Part shown: positions 6,745-15,746 of the stretch, one piece after another
How the letters are laid out: each line of letters opens with the position of its first letter
Numbering within the stretch: position 1 is the stretch's first letter
Origin: CAMQRS01 sp964370645
Lineage (GTDB): Bacteria; Bacillota_I; Bacilli_A; Erysipelotrichales; Erysipelotrichaceae
NCBI GenBank assembly: GCA_964370645.1
Contig: CAYJJS010000019.1
Coordinates: 1 to 30,583, forward strand
Direction: 5' to 3'
Length of the DNA stretch: 30,583 bases
The notes under the pieces: model-generated
The model's database searches: none
What the model saw: only the letters and a program-made list of their open reading frames with translations
Told to the model about the DNA's origin: nothing
Translations under genes and position numbers: made by a program

Positions 6745-7038
6745 ATGAGTAGATATGATGTATTAGCGTGTAGTGAGTTTAAGCTTGCTATGTTATTAAA
6801 AATGAACCAATTGCAAAGAGAAGAATTGCAAACGCTTTCGTATTCTCATATATTAAAAGTTCTTCAGTATTTAAAGTGGGATAAAAAAAAACCAATGTTT
6901 TTACACGAAGCCATACACGATGTATTTACATTAGAGGTTTCTGAAATTATTGCTAGTTTACATCTACTAGCCGTAATTGAAGGTTCCACAAGGGGAACAG
7001 ATGCTATTGACGAGTGTTGGAGGGAATTAAATGATTAA
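6745..7038 (+). CDS. comN: ComN-like post-transcriptional regulator
   Basis: A 97-aa soluble protein, mostly helical. The pattern of a short helix, then ILKVLQYLKWDKKKPMFLHE, then VFTLEVSEIIASLHL resembles the small ComN family, in which a conserved Trp-Lys segment precedes a second helical pair. In B. subtilis, comN lies beside spoVB and secDF, exactly the context here, and affects comE mRNA localisation and expression. AAGGAAG at 6733-6739 precedes the ATG. Its stop overlaps the secDF ATG by eight bases, so the two are translationally coupled. Assignment relies on size, context and weak sequence resemblance. Confidence 0.55.
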   Translation: MSRYDVLACSEFKLAMLLKMNQLQREELQTLSYSHILKVLQYLKWDKKKPMFLHEAIHDVFTLEVSEIIASLHLLAVIEGSTRGTDAIDECWRELND

Positions 7039-9313
7039 AAGAAGATTAATTGTTTTTGGTTGTACAATACTAGTGCTTCTTGGATTTGTCGGTGCTTTTT
7101 CACAAGGTGCTGTCAACGATATGAATCTTGGATTGGATCTACAAGGTGGATTTGAGATTTTATATGAAGTAGAACCACTAGATACGGCAACAGAACAAGA
7201 AGTTGACATGGGAGCTGTTGTTAGTGCAGTTTCAAAAAGAGTAGACGTACTTGGAGTTAGTGAACCGGATATTAGTGTAGAAGGGGATCGTATTCGTGTA
7301 CAATTAGCAGGAATCAAAGATAGTGAGCAAGCTCGTGAAGTAATTAGTAGCTCTGCAGCGCTTACTTTTAGAGATACTGCAGATCAGTTATTGATGGATG
7401 CTACTGTGTTAAAAGAGGGTGGAGCTTCTTTAGGATACATTGATGGGAAACCTGTTGTATATTTGGCAATTGCAGATCAAGATACATTCTCACAAGTAAC
7501 CGGTGAATTATCTGCTACAGCAGATCAATTGATGGTAACATGGTTAGATTATGATGAGACACAACATTATAGTGCAGAATCAGGAAAAGAAGAACCAGCC
7601 TACATTAGTGCGGCAACGGTTAGTCAAGCTTTTGATTCACCAGAAGTATACATTTCTGGTGACTTCAGTGAAGAAGAAGCACAACAGTTAGTGGACTTAT
7701 TAAACTCAGGGTCTTTAAACTTTAAAATGACTGAAATTTATTCAGATGTTGTAAGTGCAGACCTAGGTAGTGGTGCATTTGATGCTACTATTTTTGCTGG
7801 TATGATTGGAATTATTGGAATTATTATTTTCATGATTGCAACGTATCGTATGGCTGGATTTATTTCTGCAGTTAGTATTAGTGCTTATACGTTAGTTACT
7901 TTATTATTGTATAATTTGCTAGGTGGAGTATTTACGTTAAGTGGTATTGCAGGGTTAGTGCTTGGAGTAGGTATGGCAGTCGATTCAAGTGTAATTACAT
8001 TTGAACGTATTAAAGATGGATTATTTTTAGGAAGAAGTGTGAAAAAAGCATATCGTGAAGGGGTACGTAAAAGTAGTATTACCATTTTTGATAGCCAATT
8101 AACAACATTTATTTCTGCAATTATCTTATATTCATTTGGAACAGGTTCTGTAAAAGGATTTGCGACGATGTTATTGGTTTCTACAATTGTAACGGTTGTA
8201 TTTAATGTAACTGTCGTACGATTCCTACTTGGACAAATTGTGAAGTCTGGATTCTTAGATAATAAGAAAACTTGGTTTGGAGTTAGTCAAAAACACATTC
8301 CAAACTTATCGAAAAAAGAAGGTAAAAAATACTTTGGTCCATTAGCAAAATTTGATTTTGTGAAAAATGCGAAATTCTTCATCGCAGGGTCTATGGTTAT
8401 TTTTGCAGCAGCAATTGCTTTTATGGGTGTTAATGTAGCACAAGGTAAGAGTGCGTTAAATTTAGGGATTGATTTCACTAGTGGAACAAACATTACCATT
8501 ACTTCGGATTCTGCTATTGATGCTGACGCTGTAGAAAAAGGAATTGAAGATTTAGGTATTGATGTAGATAGCGTTTCTTTATCTGGTCAAAACAACGATA
8601 TTGCAACGGTTTCTATCAAAGATGCAATCAACGAAGAAGAGAGAAGTGTTATCTCTACGTATGTAATGGATACTTTTGGTAGCGAAGCAAGTGATTCTAC
8701 GGTTTCACCAATTGTTGGTCAAGATTTAGTTCGTAATGCTTTCATTATGTCTATCTTGTCTTGGATTGCTATCTTAATTTATATTTCGATTCGTTTTAGT
8801 TGGGATTATGCAATTGCAAGTATTGTTGCTTTAATTCATGACGTATTGATCATTCTAGCATTCTTTGTAATTTTCAACTTAGAAATCAATACAGATATCA
8901 TTGCTGTATTACTAGCAATTATTGGATACTCAATCAATGATACTATTGTTGGATTCGACCGTATTCGTGAAAATGTGAATGCTGCACAGGGAAGTAAAAA
9001 ATCAATTAGTGATGCAGACTATACAGACATCGTTAACGTTTCTTTAAGAGAAACAATTGTTCGTTCATTTGTAACGACAATTACAACAATGATCCCTGTA
9101 TTATGTTTGATTTTCCTAGGTAGTCCATCTATCTTCACGTTCAATGTTGCCTTGTTAGTTGGGTTAATTGCTGGATCGAATTCTTCGATTAATATTGCAG
9201 CTCAATTATGGTTAGTGTTACGTAAAAAACACAAACCAACAACAAAAGTAAAAAAGAAGATCAAAGACAGTGATGAAGTGCACGAATACATTGTGCCTGG
9301 AATCAATGATTAA
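7031..9313 (+). CDS. secDF: fused protein translocase subunit SecDF
   Basis: SecD and SecF are fused in one 760-aa membrane protein, as in Bacillus (about 737 aa). It uses the proton gradient to promote late steps of Sec-dependent export. The SecD half begins with a membrane helix and NLGLDLQGGF (about 32-41), has the P1 extracytoplasmic domain, then six helices from about residue 255. The SecF half starts near 445 with its own helix, LNLGIDFTSGTNI (about 476-488), and a second six-helix bundle including INDTIVGFDRIREN. The tail is lysine-rich. ATG overlaps the comN stop, with GGAGGGA directly upstream. Confidence 0.95.
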   Translation: MIKRRLIVFGCTILVLLGFVGAFSQGAVNDMNLGLDLQGGFEILYEVEPLDTATEQEVDMGAVVSAVSKRVDVLGVSEPDISVEGDRIRVQLAGIKDSEQAREVISSSAALTFRDTADQLLMDATVLKEGGASLGYIDGKPVVYLAIADQDTFSQVTGELSATADQLMVTWLDYDETQHYSAESGKEEPAYISAATVSQAFDSPEVYISGDFSEEEAQQLVDLLNSGSLNFKMTEIYSDVVSADLGSGAFDATIFAGMIGIIGIIIFMIATYRMAGFISAVSISAYTLVTLLLYNLLGGVFTLSGIAGLVLGVGMAVDSSVITFERIKDGLFLGRSVKKAYREGVRKSSITIFDSQLTTFISAIILYSFGTGSVKGFATMLLVSTIVTVVFNVTVVRFLLGQIVKSGFLDNKKTWFGVSQKHIPNLSKKEGKKYFGPLAKFDFVKNAKFFIAGSMVIFAAAIAFMGVNVAQGKSALNLGIDFTSGTNITITSDSAIDADAVEKGIEDLGIDVDSVSLSGQNNDIATVSIKDAINEEERSVISTYVMDTFGSEASDSTVSPIVGQDLVRNAFIMSILSWIAILIYISIRFSWDYAIASIVALIHDVLIILAFFVIFNLEINTDIIAVLLAIIGYSINDTIVGFDRIRENVNAAQGSKKSISDADYTDIVNVSLRETIVRSFVTTITTMIPVLCLIFLGSPSIFTFNVALLVGLIAGSNSSINIAAQLWLVLRKKHKPTTKVKKKIKDSDEVHEYIVPGIND

Positions 9314-9336
9314 AACGCTCAAAAGAGCGTTTTTTT
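9312..9336 (+). terminator. terminator after secDF
   Basis: AAAACGCTC (9312-9320), loop AAAA, GAGCGTTTT (9325-9333) and T's to 9336. It is followed without a gap by the recJ RBS AGGAGG (9337-9342), so recJ expression either relies on read-through or on an internal promoter. Confidence 0.85.
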
Positions 9337-9346
9337 AGGAGGTAAT

Positions 9347-10936
9347 ATGCAGATTAAAAACTATGATTTACAAAATGTTGAGCACATTCAAGAGCGCTTT
9401 CATCTAAGTTCTTTAGCGGCGAAAGTGTTAGCCGCTAAAAAACTTAGTGATGTAGAAATAGAAGCGCTTTTAAATCCATCCATTGATGTATTAAAAGAGG
9501 ATTTATCCTTTTTACAACCTGCTGTTGAAAGAATTTATAAGGCTAAACAACAAGGTGAAAAAGTAATGGTTTGTGGTGATTACGATTGTGATGGAATTTG
9601 TGCTACAAGTATTGTATATAGCCTTCTACAAACACTTGGCATTGAGAGTGGGTATTATATCCCAAATCGATTTAAAGAAGGATATGGGCTACAAACTAGC
9701 ACTGTACAGGCTGCATTCGATAAGGGGTACTCTTTATTGATTACTGTGGATAATGGGGTGAGTAGTACGCAAGCATTGCAACATGCAAAAACACTTGGTA
9801 TGGATATCATTTTGAGTGATCATCATAATTATGATGAATCACAACTCGTGTATGATTACTTTTTACATCCTGCTATATTTCCAGAACGCTTTGAAGGTCT
9901 TTGTGGTAGTGGTGTAGCCTTATTGCTTTCATTAGCTTGTAATGGTTTTAATGCATTGCATGTTGTTTTGGCTGGAGTAGCTACTATAGGTGACATTGTG
10001 CCACTTCATAAATACAATCGTCTAGTAGTGAAGGCTTGTGTTGCCTTACTCGCAAAAAAAGAAGCAATTAGCATACAAGCTTTAGCAAATGACACATCGC
10101 CTTGGGATGAACAAAAAATAGCGTATCAGATTGTTCCAAAGATTAATAGTGCTGGACGTTTAGCAGATCAAGCAAATGTGAACACCATTGTAAAGTATTT
10201 GTTATCTACCCAGCCTACAATCATTGAAGATGGGGCAAAACAAATTTGTGCATTGAATGACACTCGTAAACAGTTGAGTGCACAGATGTTTGAAAAAGCT
10301 GTCTCTTTAGTAGATAGCCAGGAAACTTTTAATGTGTTATGTGATCCTAGTTTTCACGAAGGGATCAATGGTATTGTTGCGAGTAGTATACAAGCTCTAA
10401 CACAAAAACCAACCATGGTATTATCGTTGAATGAAGGCTTGTGGAAGGGGAGTATACGTAGTGATAGTGTGGATTTAAGAACTTATTTTGATGATTGTAC
10501 ATTTTTTGTGTCCTATGGTGGTCACAAGCAAGCTGCAGGAGTTAGTTTTAAAGAAGTAGATTTAGAAAATGTGAAGCAATACATTCAAAATCATCAATTC
10601 ACACAAGTAGAAGCACAGCTGGATTGTCTATTGGTGAATGAATCCGAGTTAACTATACAAGAAGTTGCTTCCTTGAATGCATTGAAACCATTTGGTTGTG
10701 GCTTTGAAGAAATGAAATTTCAGGTTGAAACAAAGTTATTGAAGTCCACTGCTTTATCTGGTGGTAAGCATATGAAATATGAAAGTGGTCCTATTGAATA
10801 CTTACACTTTCAAGCACAAAAGGCAATCGAAGTACCTAACATCGTGAACTTGATAGGTAGTGTTCGTGTGGAGAGGTTTTTTCGCAAAACAAGCGTAAAA
10901 ATGTTTGTAGAACATATTAATGTTAAAGGGGAGTAA
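9347..10936 (+). CDS. recJ: single-stranded-DNA exonuclease RecJ (short form)
   Basis: A DHH/DHHA1-family 5'-3' ssDNA exonuclease acting in recombination and repair. Motifs are intact: DYDCD (Asp78, Asp80, Asp82), the TVDNG Asp135, DHH at 158-160, GD at 215-216, and the DHHA1 signature GGHKQAAG (391-398). At 529 aa it stops soon after the oligonucleotide-binding region. B. subtilis RecJ is about 786 aa, so the C-terminal domain that can contact SSB or other partners is missing, leaving a core close to the Gram-negative length. secDF-recJ-rel order matches B. subtilis except that apt is absent. AGGAGG lies four bases before ATG. Confidence 0.92.
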   Translation: MQIKNYDLQNVEHIQERFHLSSLAAKVLAAKKLSDVEIEALLNPSIDVLKEDLSFLQPAVERIYKAKQQGEKVMVCGDYDCDGICATSIVYSLLQTLGIESGYYIPNRFKEGYGLQTSTVQAAFDKGYSLLITVDNGVSSTQALQHAKTLGMDIILSDHHNYDESQLVYDYFLHPAIFPERFEGLCGSGVALLLSLACNGFNALHVVLAGVATIGDIVPLHKYNRLVVKACVALLAKKEAISIQALANDTSPWDEQKIAYQIVPKINSAGRLADQANVNTIVKYLLSTQPTIIEDGAKQICALNDTRKQLSAQMFEKAVSLVDSQETFNVLCDPSFHEGINGIVASSIQALTQKPTMVLSLNEGLWKGSIRSDSVDLRTYFDDCTFFVSYGGHKQAAGVSFKEVDLENVKQYIQNHQFTQVEAQLDCLLVNESELTIQEVASLNALKPFGCGFEEMKFQVETKLLKSTALSGGKHMKYESGPIEYLHFQAQKAIEVPNIVNLIGSVRVERFFRKTSVKMFVEHINVKGE

Positions 10937-10949
10937 ATAGATATAAGAT

Positions 10950-10978
10950 GCAGTCGTATAAAATACGATTGCTTTTTT
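10950..10978 (+). terminator. terminator after recJ
   Basis: GCAGTCGTAT (10950-10959) pairs with ATACGATTGC (10963-10972, one G-U), followed by six T's. Confidence 0.88.
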
Positions 10979-11030
10979 CATGAAAATTAATGTAAATTTT
11001 GTAACTTGTTTATTAACTTATGTGAAATTA

Positions 11031-11039
11031 TGGTATAAT
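11031..11039 (+). promoter_or_regulatory. extended -10 promoter of rel
   Basis: TGGTATAAT combines the TGn extension with a perfect -10. No good -35 at the right spacing is seen. It sits 28 bases before the rel ATG, and the RBS AAGGAG lies between. Confidence 0.65.
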
Positions 11040-11067
11040 ATGTACTAAATTATACAAAGGAGTACTT

Positions 11068-13272
11068 ATGGAAACAATCCCAATTACCATTGATGATATA
11101 CTAATTCAGGCAAAAAAATATATAACAAAACAGGATGACTTAGATTTGATTTCACGTGCCTATACATATGCTAATCAACATCATGAGGGGCAATTTCGTA
11201 AGAGTGGGGAACCTTATATCATTCATGCTATTCATGTTGCCTACATACTAAGCAAAATGCAAACAGGGCCAATTACCATTGCTGCAGGTTTTTTACATGA
11301 TGTGATTGAAGACTGTGATGTTTGTGAAGAAGATTTTATTGCTGAATTTGGACAAGAGATCTTTGGTTTAGTAGACTCCGTTACAAAAATTGGGAATTTG
11401 AAGTTCAATGATGAACAAGAGTATTTAGCTGCAAATCATCGTAAAATATTTATCGCAATGGCAAAAGATGTGCGAGTTATTTTAATTAAGCTAGTAGACC
11501 GTTTACACAACATGCGTACCTTGCAGTTTATGAAACCAGAGAAACAAAAGAAGATTTCGACGGAAACTTTAAATGTGTACGCACCAATAGCGCATCGTCT
11601 AGGGATTAGTGAGATAAAAAATGAACTTGAGGATTTGAGTTTTCACTATATGCAGCCAGAAAAGTATTATGAAATTGCAAAGTTAGTAGAAAAACGTAAA
11701 AGTGAAAGAGACGCACAAGTTAAAAAAATGATTTCTGATATTTCTATGGAATTGGATAATAATCATGTTAAGTATCGAATTTTTGGACGCAGTAAACACT
11801 TGTATAGTATTTATAAAAAGATGGTTACTAAAAACAAACGATTTGAAGAAATTTTAGATTTATTAGCGATTCGTATTATTACCGAGACAGAAGTTGCTTG
11901 TTATGAAGCGTTGGGGCATATACATTCACATTATCGACCAATTCCAGGTCGTTTTAAAGATTATATAGCGATGCCAAAAATGAATATGTATCAATCTTTA
12001 CATACATCGGTTGTTGCGGAAGAAGGAAATATTTTTGAAGTTCAAATTCGTACTGAAAGCATGGATCAAATTGCTGAACGTGGGGTTGCAGCACACTGGA
12101 TGTATAAAGAAAATAACTACCACAAAGATACACAGCAAAAAGAAATTGAAGAAAAATTACATTGGTTTAGAGATTTTTCTTTGATGAGTGAAGAAAGTAG
12201 CAGTGATGCACTTGCGTTTATGGACACAATTACACGTGATATCTTTGAGGCGAATGTATATGTTATGTCTCCAAAAGGTAGAGTAATTGATCTGCCAAAT
12301 GGGTCTACACCGCTTGATTTTGCATATCGAATTCATACAGAAGTAGGACATCAAACCGTTGGTGCAACAATCAATGGAGTGTTAGTGCCACTTAATACCA
12401 TTTTAAAAACTGGAGATGTTGTACATTTAAAAACGAATAAGAACTCTGGACCAAGTGAAGATTGGTTGAAAATTGTTAAAAGTTCAAATGCAAAAAATAA
12501 AATACGTTCTTACTTTCAAAAATTAGAAATGAAACGTAAAGAAGAAGGCTCTATAAAAGGAAAAGATATGTTGGATGTAGAGTTAAAGCGTAGAGGTTAT
12601 GATCCAAAAATGTATATGGATACAAAACGATTGGATGCTTGTTCAAATGAGTTCAAACTACATGGTAGCATTGATTTACTGTATGCAATACATATGAAAA
12701 ATGTGACTTTACAAGCAGTTGTAGAGAAGTTGACGCACCAAAAGAGTGGATCGATAAGTCACAGCAATCAAGAAGTATTAAAGCAAGTTAGTAAACAAGA
12801 GGTAGTAAAACGTAAAGATACTAGTAAAGTTGACATTAGTGTGCAAGGTATAGATACTATGTTAGTCAATTTAGCTTCCTGTTGTTCACCAGTCTATGGT
12901 GATGAAATTGTTGGATATATTAGTAAAGGACATGGGGTAAAGGTGCATCGTTCTTGTTGTCCAAACGTGGCACAAGAGGAGCCTCGTTTAATTGATGTTG
13001 AATGGGATGAAGAATATGATCAAAGTAAAAACTATTTGGTTAAAATAGTGATTCATTCAAGTGATCGTAACTTCTTATTAAGTGATATAGTAACCGTTGC
13101 AGCACAGTGTAAAACAAACTTAGTACATGTTGATAGCAAGGTCAATGAAGATGGGTTGCATGCATCTACTAAATTAAGTGTACATGTTAAAAATACAACG
13201 CATTTACACACACTACTTACAAATCTACGTAAAATTACAAGTGTGAATAGTGTAGAGAGAATGATTTTATAA
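11068..13272 (+). CDS. rel: bifunctional (p)ppGpp synthetase/hydrolase Rel
   Basis: A long RSH enzyme of 734 aa that makes and degrades the alarmone (p)ppGpp in response to uncharged tRNA on the ribosome. The N-terminal HD hydrolase domain is intact (FLHDVIED, His77-Asp78 and Glu81-Asp82). The synthetase domain has PGRFKDYIAMPK, MYQSLHTSVV and FEVQIRT. A TGS domain follows (VYVMSPKGRVIDLPNGSTPLDFAY), then a helical region, a Cys-rich zinc-finger-like segment (NLASCCSPVYGDEI...HRSCCPN) and a C-terminal ACT domain. Both catalytic halves look functional. It is transcribed alone between a good promoter and a terminator. Confidence 0.96.
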   Translation: METIPITIDDILIQAKKYITKQDDLDLISRAYTYANQHHEGQFRKSGEPYIIHAIHVAYILSKMQTGPITIAAGFLHDVIEDCDVCEEDFIAEFGQEIFGLVDSVTKIGNLKFNDEQEYLAANHRKIFIAMAKDVRVILIKLVDRLHNMRTLQFMKPEKQKKISTETLNVYAPIAHRLGISEIKNELEDLSFHYMQPEKYYEIAKLVEKRKSERDAQVKKMISDISMELDNNHVKYRIFGRSKHLYSIYKKMVTKNKRFEEILDLLAIRIITETEVACYEALGHIHSHYRPIPGRFKDYIAMPKMNMYQSLHTSVVAEEGNIFEVQIRTESMDQIAERGVAAHWMYKENNYHKDTQQKEIEEKLHWFRDFSLMSEESSSDALAFMDTITRDIFEANVYVMSPKGRVIDLPNGSTPLDFAYRIHTEVGHQTVGATINGVLVPLNTILKTGDVVHLKTNKNSGPSEDWLKIVKSSNAKNKIRSYFQKLEMKRKEEGSIKGKDMLDVELKRRGYDPKMYMDTKRLDACSNEFKLHGSIDLLYAIHMKNVTLQAVVEKLTHQKSGSISHSNQEVLKQVSKQEVVKRKDTSKVDISVQGIDTMLVNLASCCSPVYGDEIVGYISKGHGVKVHRSCCPNVAQEEPRLIDVEWDEEYDQSKNYLVKIVIHSSDRNFLLSDIVTVAAQCKTNLVHVDSKVNEDGLHASTKLSVHVKNTTHLHTLLTNLRKITSVNSVERMIL

Positions 13273-13294
13273 ACGGTGAACTTCACCGTTTTTT
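13271..13294 (+). terminator. terminator after rel
   Basis: AAACGGTGA (13271-13279) pairs with TCACCGTTT (13283-13291) around a 3-base loop, followed by T's; it overlaps the rel stop codon. Confidence 0.88.
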
Positions 13295-13333
13295 ATTTTT
13301 TAACAAAATATACACAAAAAACATTTACTTTCT

Positions 13334-13342
13334 TGTTAGAAT
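13334..13342 (+). promoter_or_regulatory. extended -10 promoter of the PHP phosphatase gene
   Basis: TGTTAGAAT (TGn plus TAGAAT) lies 22 bases before ATG 13365. Start of transcription near 13349 would leave GAGGAA (13354-13359) as the RBS. Confidence 0.45.
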
Positions 13343-13364
13343 AGGAGGGAAATGAGGAATACTT

Positions 13365-14150
13365 ATGAGACAAAAGTTTAATTTACATACGCATACAACC
13401 CGATGCAATCACGCTGTAGGGCATGATGAACAATACATTTTAGCGGCGATTGAAGCTGGTTTTACAACGATTGGATTTAGTGAGCACATTCCATTCCCAA
13501 ATTGTGAATTACCTCAAGATCGCATGTTAAATGAGCGTGTAGATGAATACATTGAAACAATGTATAAGTATAAAGAAAAGTACGCATCTCAAATACGTAT
13601 CTTGGTTGGTTTAGAAATTGAATATTATGAAGAACAAGACAGTTATTTACAAAGTATGAGAAAACGAGTGGACTACATGATTGTTGGTCAACATTATAAA
13701 TATTATACAGGTTATAATTATGATCATTACAATAGTGATGAAGATGTATTACTTTATGCGAAACAAATTGCACAAGCTCTAGATGCAAAACTTACAAGAT
13801 ATGTTGCACATCCTGACTATTTTATGTTGGGACGAAGAACATTTACACCAGCGTGTAAACAAGCGGTACAGATTATTATTGATGCACTGTTAAGAAACGA
13901 TGGAGTGGCTGAATTGAATTTGAATGGATTGCGCTATGGCAAAATGTATTATAAAGAGGGAATCCAATATGCCTATCCTAATGCAGAAATCTTTAAAATG
14001 TTTAGTGAAGCAGGTGTGAAGGTATGCTTTGGATATGATGCGCATCATCCTGCTACCTTGCTTGAACAAGGTAGAGAAGCTACATGTTTGAATATTATTC
14101 AGCACGTACCTTTACATTTTGTAGAAGACGTTAATGAGTGTATTGTGTAA
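13365..14150 (+). CDS. hisK: PHP-family histidinol-phosphatase
   Basis: A metal-dependent phosphoesterase of the PHP superfamily, 261 aa. Metal-ligand motifs are visible in order: NLHTHTTRCNHA (His8, His10, His16), GFSEHIPF, GLEIEYYEE, VGQHY, VAHPDYFM and GYDAHHP near the C terminus. This pattern matches HisK/HisJ-type histidinol-phosphate phosphatase, which removes phosphate in the penultimate step of histidine synthesis. No other his biosynthetic gene is in the window, so it could serve another sugar or nucleotide phosphate. It precedes the T-box-controlled hisS-aspS unit but has no obvious shared promoter with it. GAGGAA precedes the ATG. Confidence 0.8.
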   Translation: MRQKFNLHTHTTRCNHAVGHDEQYILAAIEAGFTTIGFSEHIPFPNCELPQDRMLNERVDEYIETMYKYKEKYASQIRILVGLEIEYYEEQDSYLQSMRKRVDYMIVGQHYKYYTGYNYDHYNSDEDVLLYAKQIAQALDAKLTRYVAHPDYFMLGRRTFTPACKQAVQIIIDALLRNDGVAELNLNGLRYGKMYYKEGIQYAYPNAEIFKMFSEAGVKVCFGYDAHHPATLLEQGREATCLNIIQHVPLHFVEDVNECIV

Positions 14151-14181
14151 TTTGATATTGAATTCATGTGTATAAAGTGGT

Positions 14182-14397
14182 ACTATGTTTGTGTCGTAGA
14201 AAAAGAGCTATTATACAATTCTTATTTTTAGAGAGAAAGTGGATGGTGAAAACTTTCAATAAGTCGTATGTAGGACGCTTTGGAGATATTAGTGAAAACT
14301 AATCGTATGTCTTGCGTTAAAAGATGAAAGTGCATATCATTATGATATGAACTAAGGTGGTACCACGTTTTGCGTCCTTAGACTAGGGCGTTTTTTT
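14182..14397 (+). promoter_or_regulatory. T-box riboswitch of hisS-aspS
   Basis: The T-box sequence AAGGTGGTACCACG is at 14354-14367, followed by a terminator hairpin (14372-14391) and T-tract to 14397. Upstream a Stem I can be drawn: base ACTATGT/ATATTAGT (14182-14188 with 14286-14293, one bulge), short helix AAAG/CTTT (14202-14205 with 14278-14281), then ATAC/GTAT and CTTATT/AATAAG, and an apical stem GAAAGT/ACTTTC holding GGATGGTGAAA, with AGAGAG at 14230-14235. A separate CATATCAT/ATGATATG hairpin is at 14333-14349. Aligned to known Stem I layouts, the specifier triplet is GAC (14274-14276), an Asp codon. Uncharged tRNA would favour the antiterminator and expression of hisS-aspS. Confidence 0.93.
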
Positions 14398-14417
14398 ATT
14401 TATTAGGAGGAAATATA

Positions 14418-15746
14418 ATGAGTTATCAAACACCAAGAGGAACCAATGATATTACACCTGAAGACATTCAGAAGTGGAATAAAATTGAAGAAGTTATTCG
14501 TCAGTTTACGTTTTTATATGATTATAAAGAAATACGTACACCAATTTTTGAAGATACAAAAGTATTCAAACGAGAAAACGATTCAAGTGATGTTGTGAAT
14601 AAAGAAATGTATACTTTTTCAATCAATGGAAAAGATTCTTTAACATTACGTCCTGAAAATACAGCATCAGTAGTGCGCAGTTTTGTGCAACATAAAATGT
14701 TTGCACAAGCAGATTTGCCTGTAAAATTATACTATAATGGCCCACAATTTCGATACGAACGTCCCCAAAAAGGAAGACAACGTATTTTTCATCAATTTGG
14801 AGTAGAAGTAATTGGAGCGAAAAATGCATTGTTAGATGTAGAATGTATCACCTTAGGGTATTCATTAGTTTCTGCACTTGGTATGAGTGAGTTGAAAGTG
14901 CTATTGAATACACTTGGTGATGATGAAAGTCGTAGTGCTTACAAACAAGCATTAAAAGAGCATTTTGCATCAGATATTGATAACTTGTGTGTAGATTGTA
15001 AACGCAGGTATGAACAAAATCCATTGCGATTGTTAGATTGCAAGGTAGATAAAGATAGAGATAGTATGAAATCAGCACCTCAAATGCGTGCATATTTGAC
15101 TCAAGAAAGCAAAGATTATTTCCAACAGGTTTGTAATGGACTTGATGCATTGCAAATACCATATGAAATTGATGAGCGCTTAGTGCGTGGTTTAGATTAT
15201 TATACACATACTGTATTTGAAGTGGTCTCTACAAATCAAGCGATGGGATCACAATCGACAGTGTTTGCAGGTGGACGATACGATGGGCTAGTACAATATT
15301 TTGGTGGCCCTCAAATGAGTGGTATTGGATTTGCGATGGGTATAGAGCGATTGATTTTAGCACTAGAAGGTGAAGGGATCTCACTTGTAGAAGAAGAAAG
15401 TCTAGATGTGTATGTAATGTGTTTGAGTGAAAAAGCAAGTGTAAAAGCACTTGAAATAACTACACAATTACGAGCGTATGGATTTAGTTGTGATCAAGAT
15501 TATATGCAACGTTCTTTCAAAGCACAATTCAAGAGTGTAGATCGTAAAGGCGCTAAATGTGTTATTATACTTGGTGAAAAGGACTTAGAAAATGAAAGTG
15601 TAAATATAAAAAGGATAGCAGACCAACAACAAGTAAGTGCTCACTTTGATGAAATTGTAGATCAAGTAGATGCATTATTAAGCGAAGGTGAATCTCACTG
15701 TGATTGTGGTGGTGATTGCGCTTGTAAAGGAGAAGGACATGAATAG
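14418..15746 (+). CDS. hisS: histidyl-tRNA synthetase with Cys-rich tail
   Basis: A class II synthetase that charges tRNA-His. The protein starts YQTPRGTNDITPED; motif 2 is in FRYERPQKGRQRIFHQFGVE; the histidine-binding signatures are RGLDYYTHTVFE (from Arg257) and GGRYDGLVQYFGG (from Gly285); motif 3 is GIGFAMGIERL; an anticodon-binding domain follows from about 330. The last 15-20 residues are unusual: HCDCGGDCACKGEGHE has four cysteines (428, 430, 434, 436) and flanking His, absent from the B. subtilis enzyme (about 424 aa). AGGAGG is well placed before ATG. The stop overlaps the aspS start by eight bases. Confidence 0.96.
   Translation: MSYQTPRGTNDITPEDIQKWNKIEEVIRQFTFLYDYKEIRTPIFEDTKVFKRENDSSDVVNKEMYTFSINGKDSLTLRPENTASVVRSFVQHKMFAQADLPVKLYYNGPQFRYERPQKGRQRIFHQFGVEVIGAKNALLDVECITLGYSLVSALGMSELKVLLNTLGDDESRSAYKQALKEHFASDIDNLCVDCKRRYEQNPLRLLDCKVDKDRDSMKSAPQMRAYLTQESKDYFQQVCNGLDALQIPYEIDERLVRGLDYYTHTVFEVVSTNQAMGSQSTVFAGGRYDGLVQYFGGPQMSGIGFAMGIERLILALEGEGISLVEEESLDVYVMCLSEKASVKALEITTQLRAYGFSCDQDYMQRSFKAQFKSVDRKGAKCVIILGEKDLENESVNIKRIADQQQVSAHFDEIVDQVDALLSEGESHCDCGGDCACKGEGHE

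Noticed and set aside
13352..13381. Nine-codon frame behind AGGAGG, overlapping the hisK start
   Set aside because: An extended -10 ends at 13342, so AGGAGG (13343-13348) is probably not in the RNA; the spacing of three bases is also too short.
15688..15738. Longer N terminus for aspS
   Set aside because: The region encodes the hisS Cys tail in another frame; AAGGAG sits directly before ATG 15739, where a normal AspRS N terminus begins.
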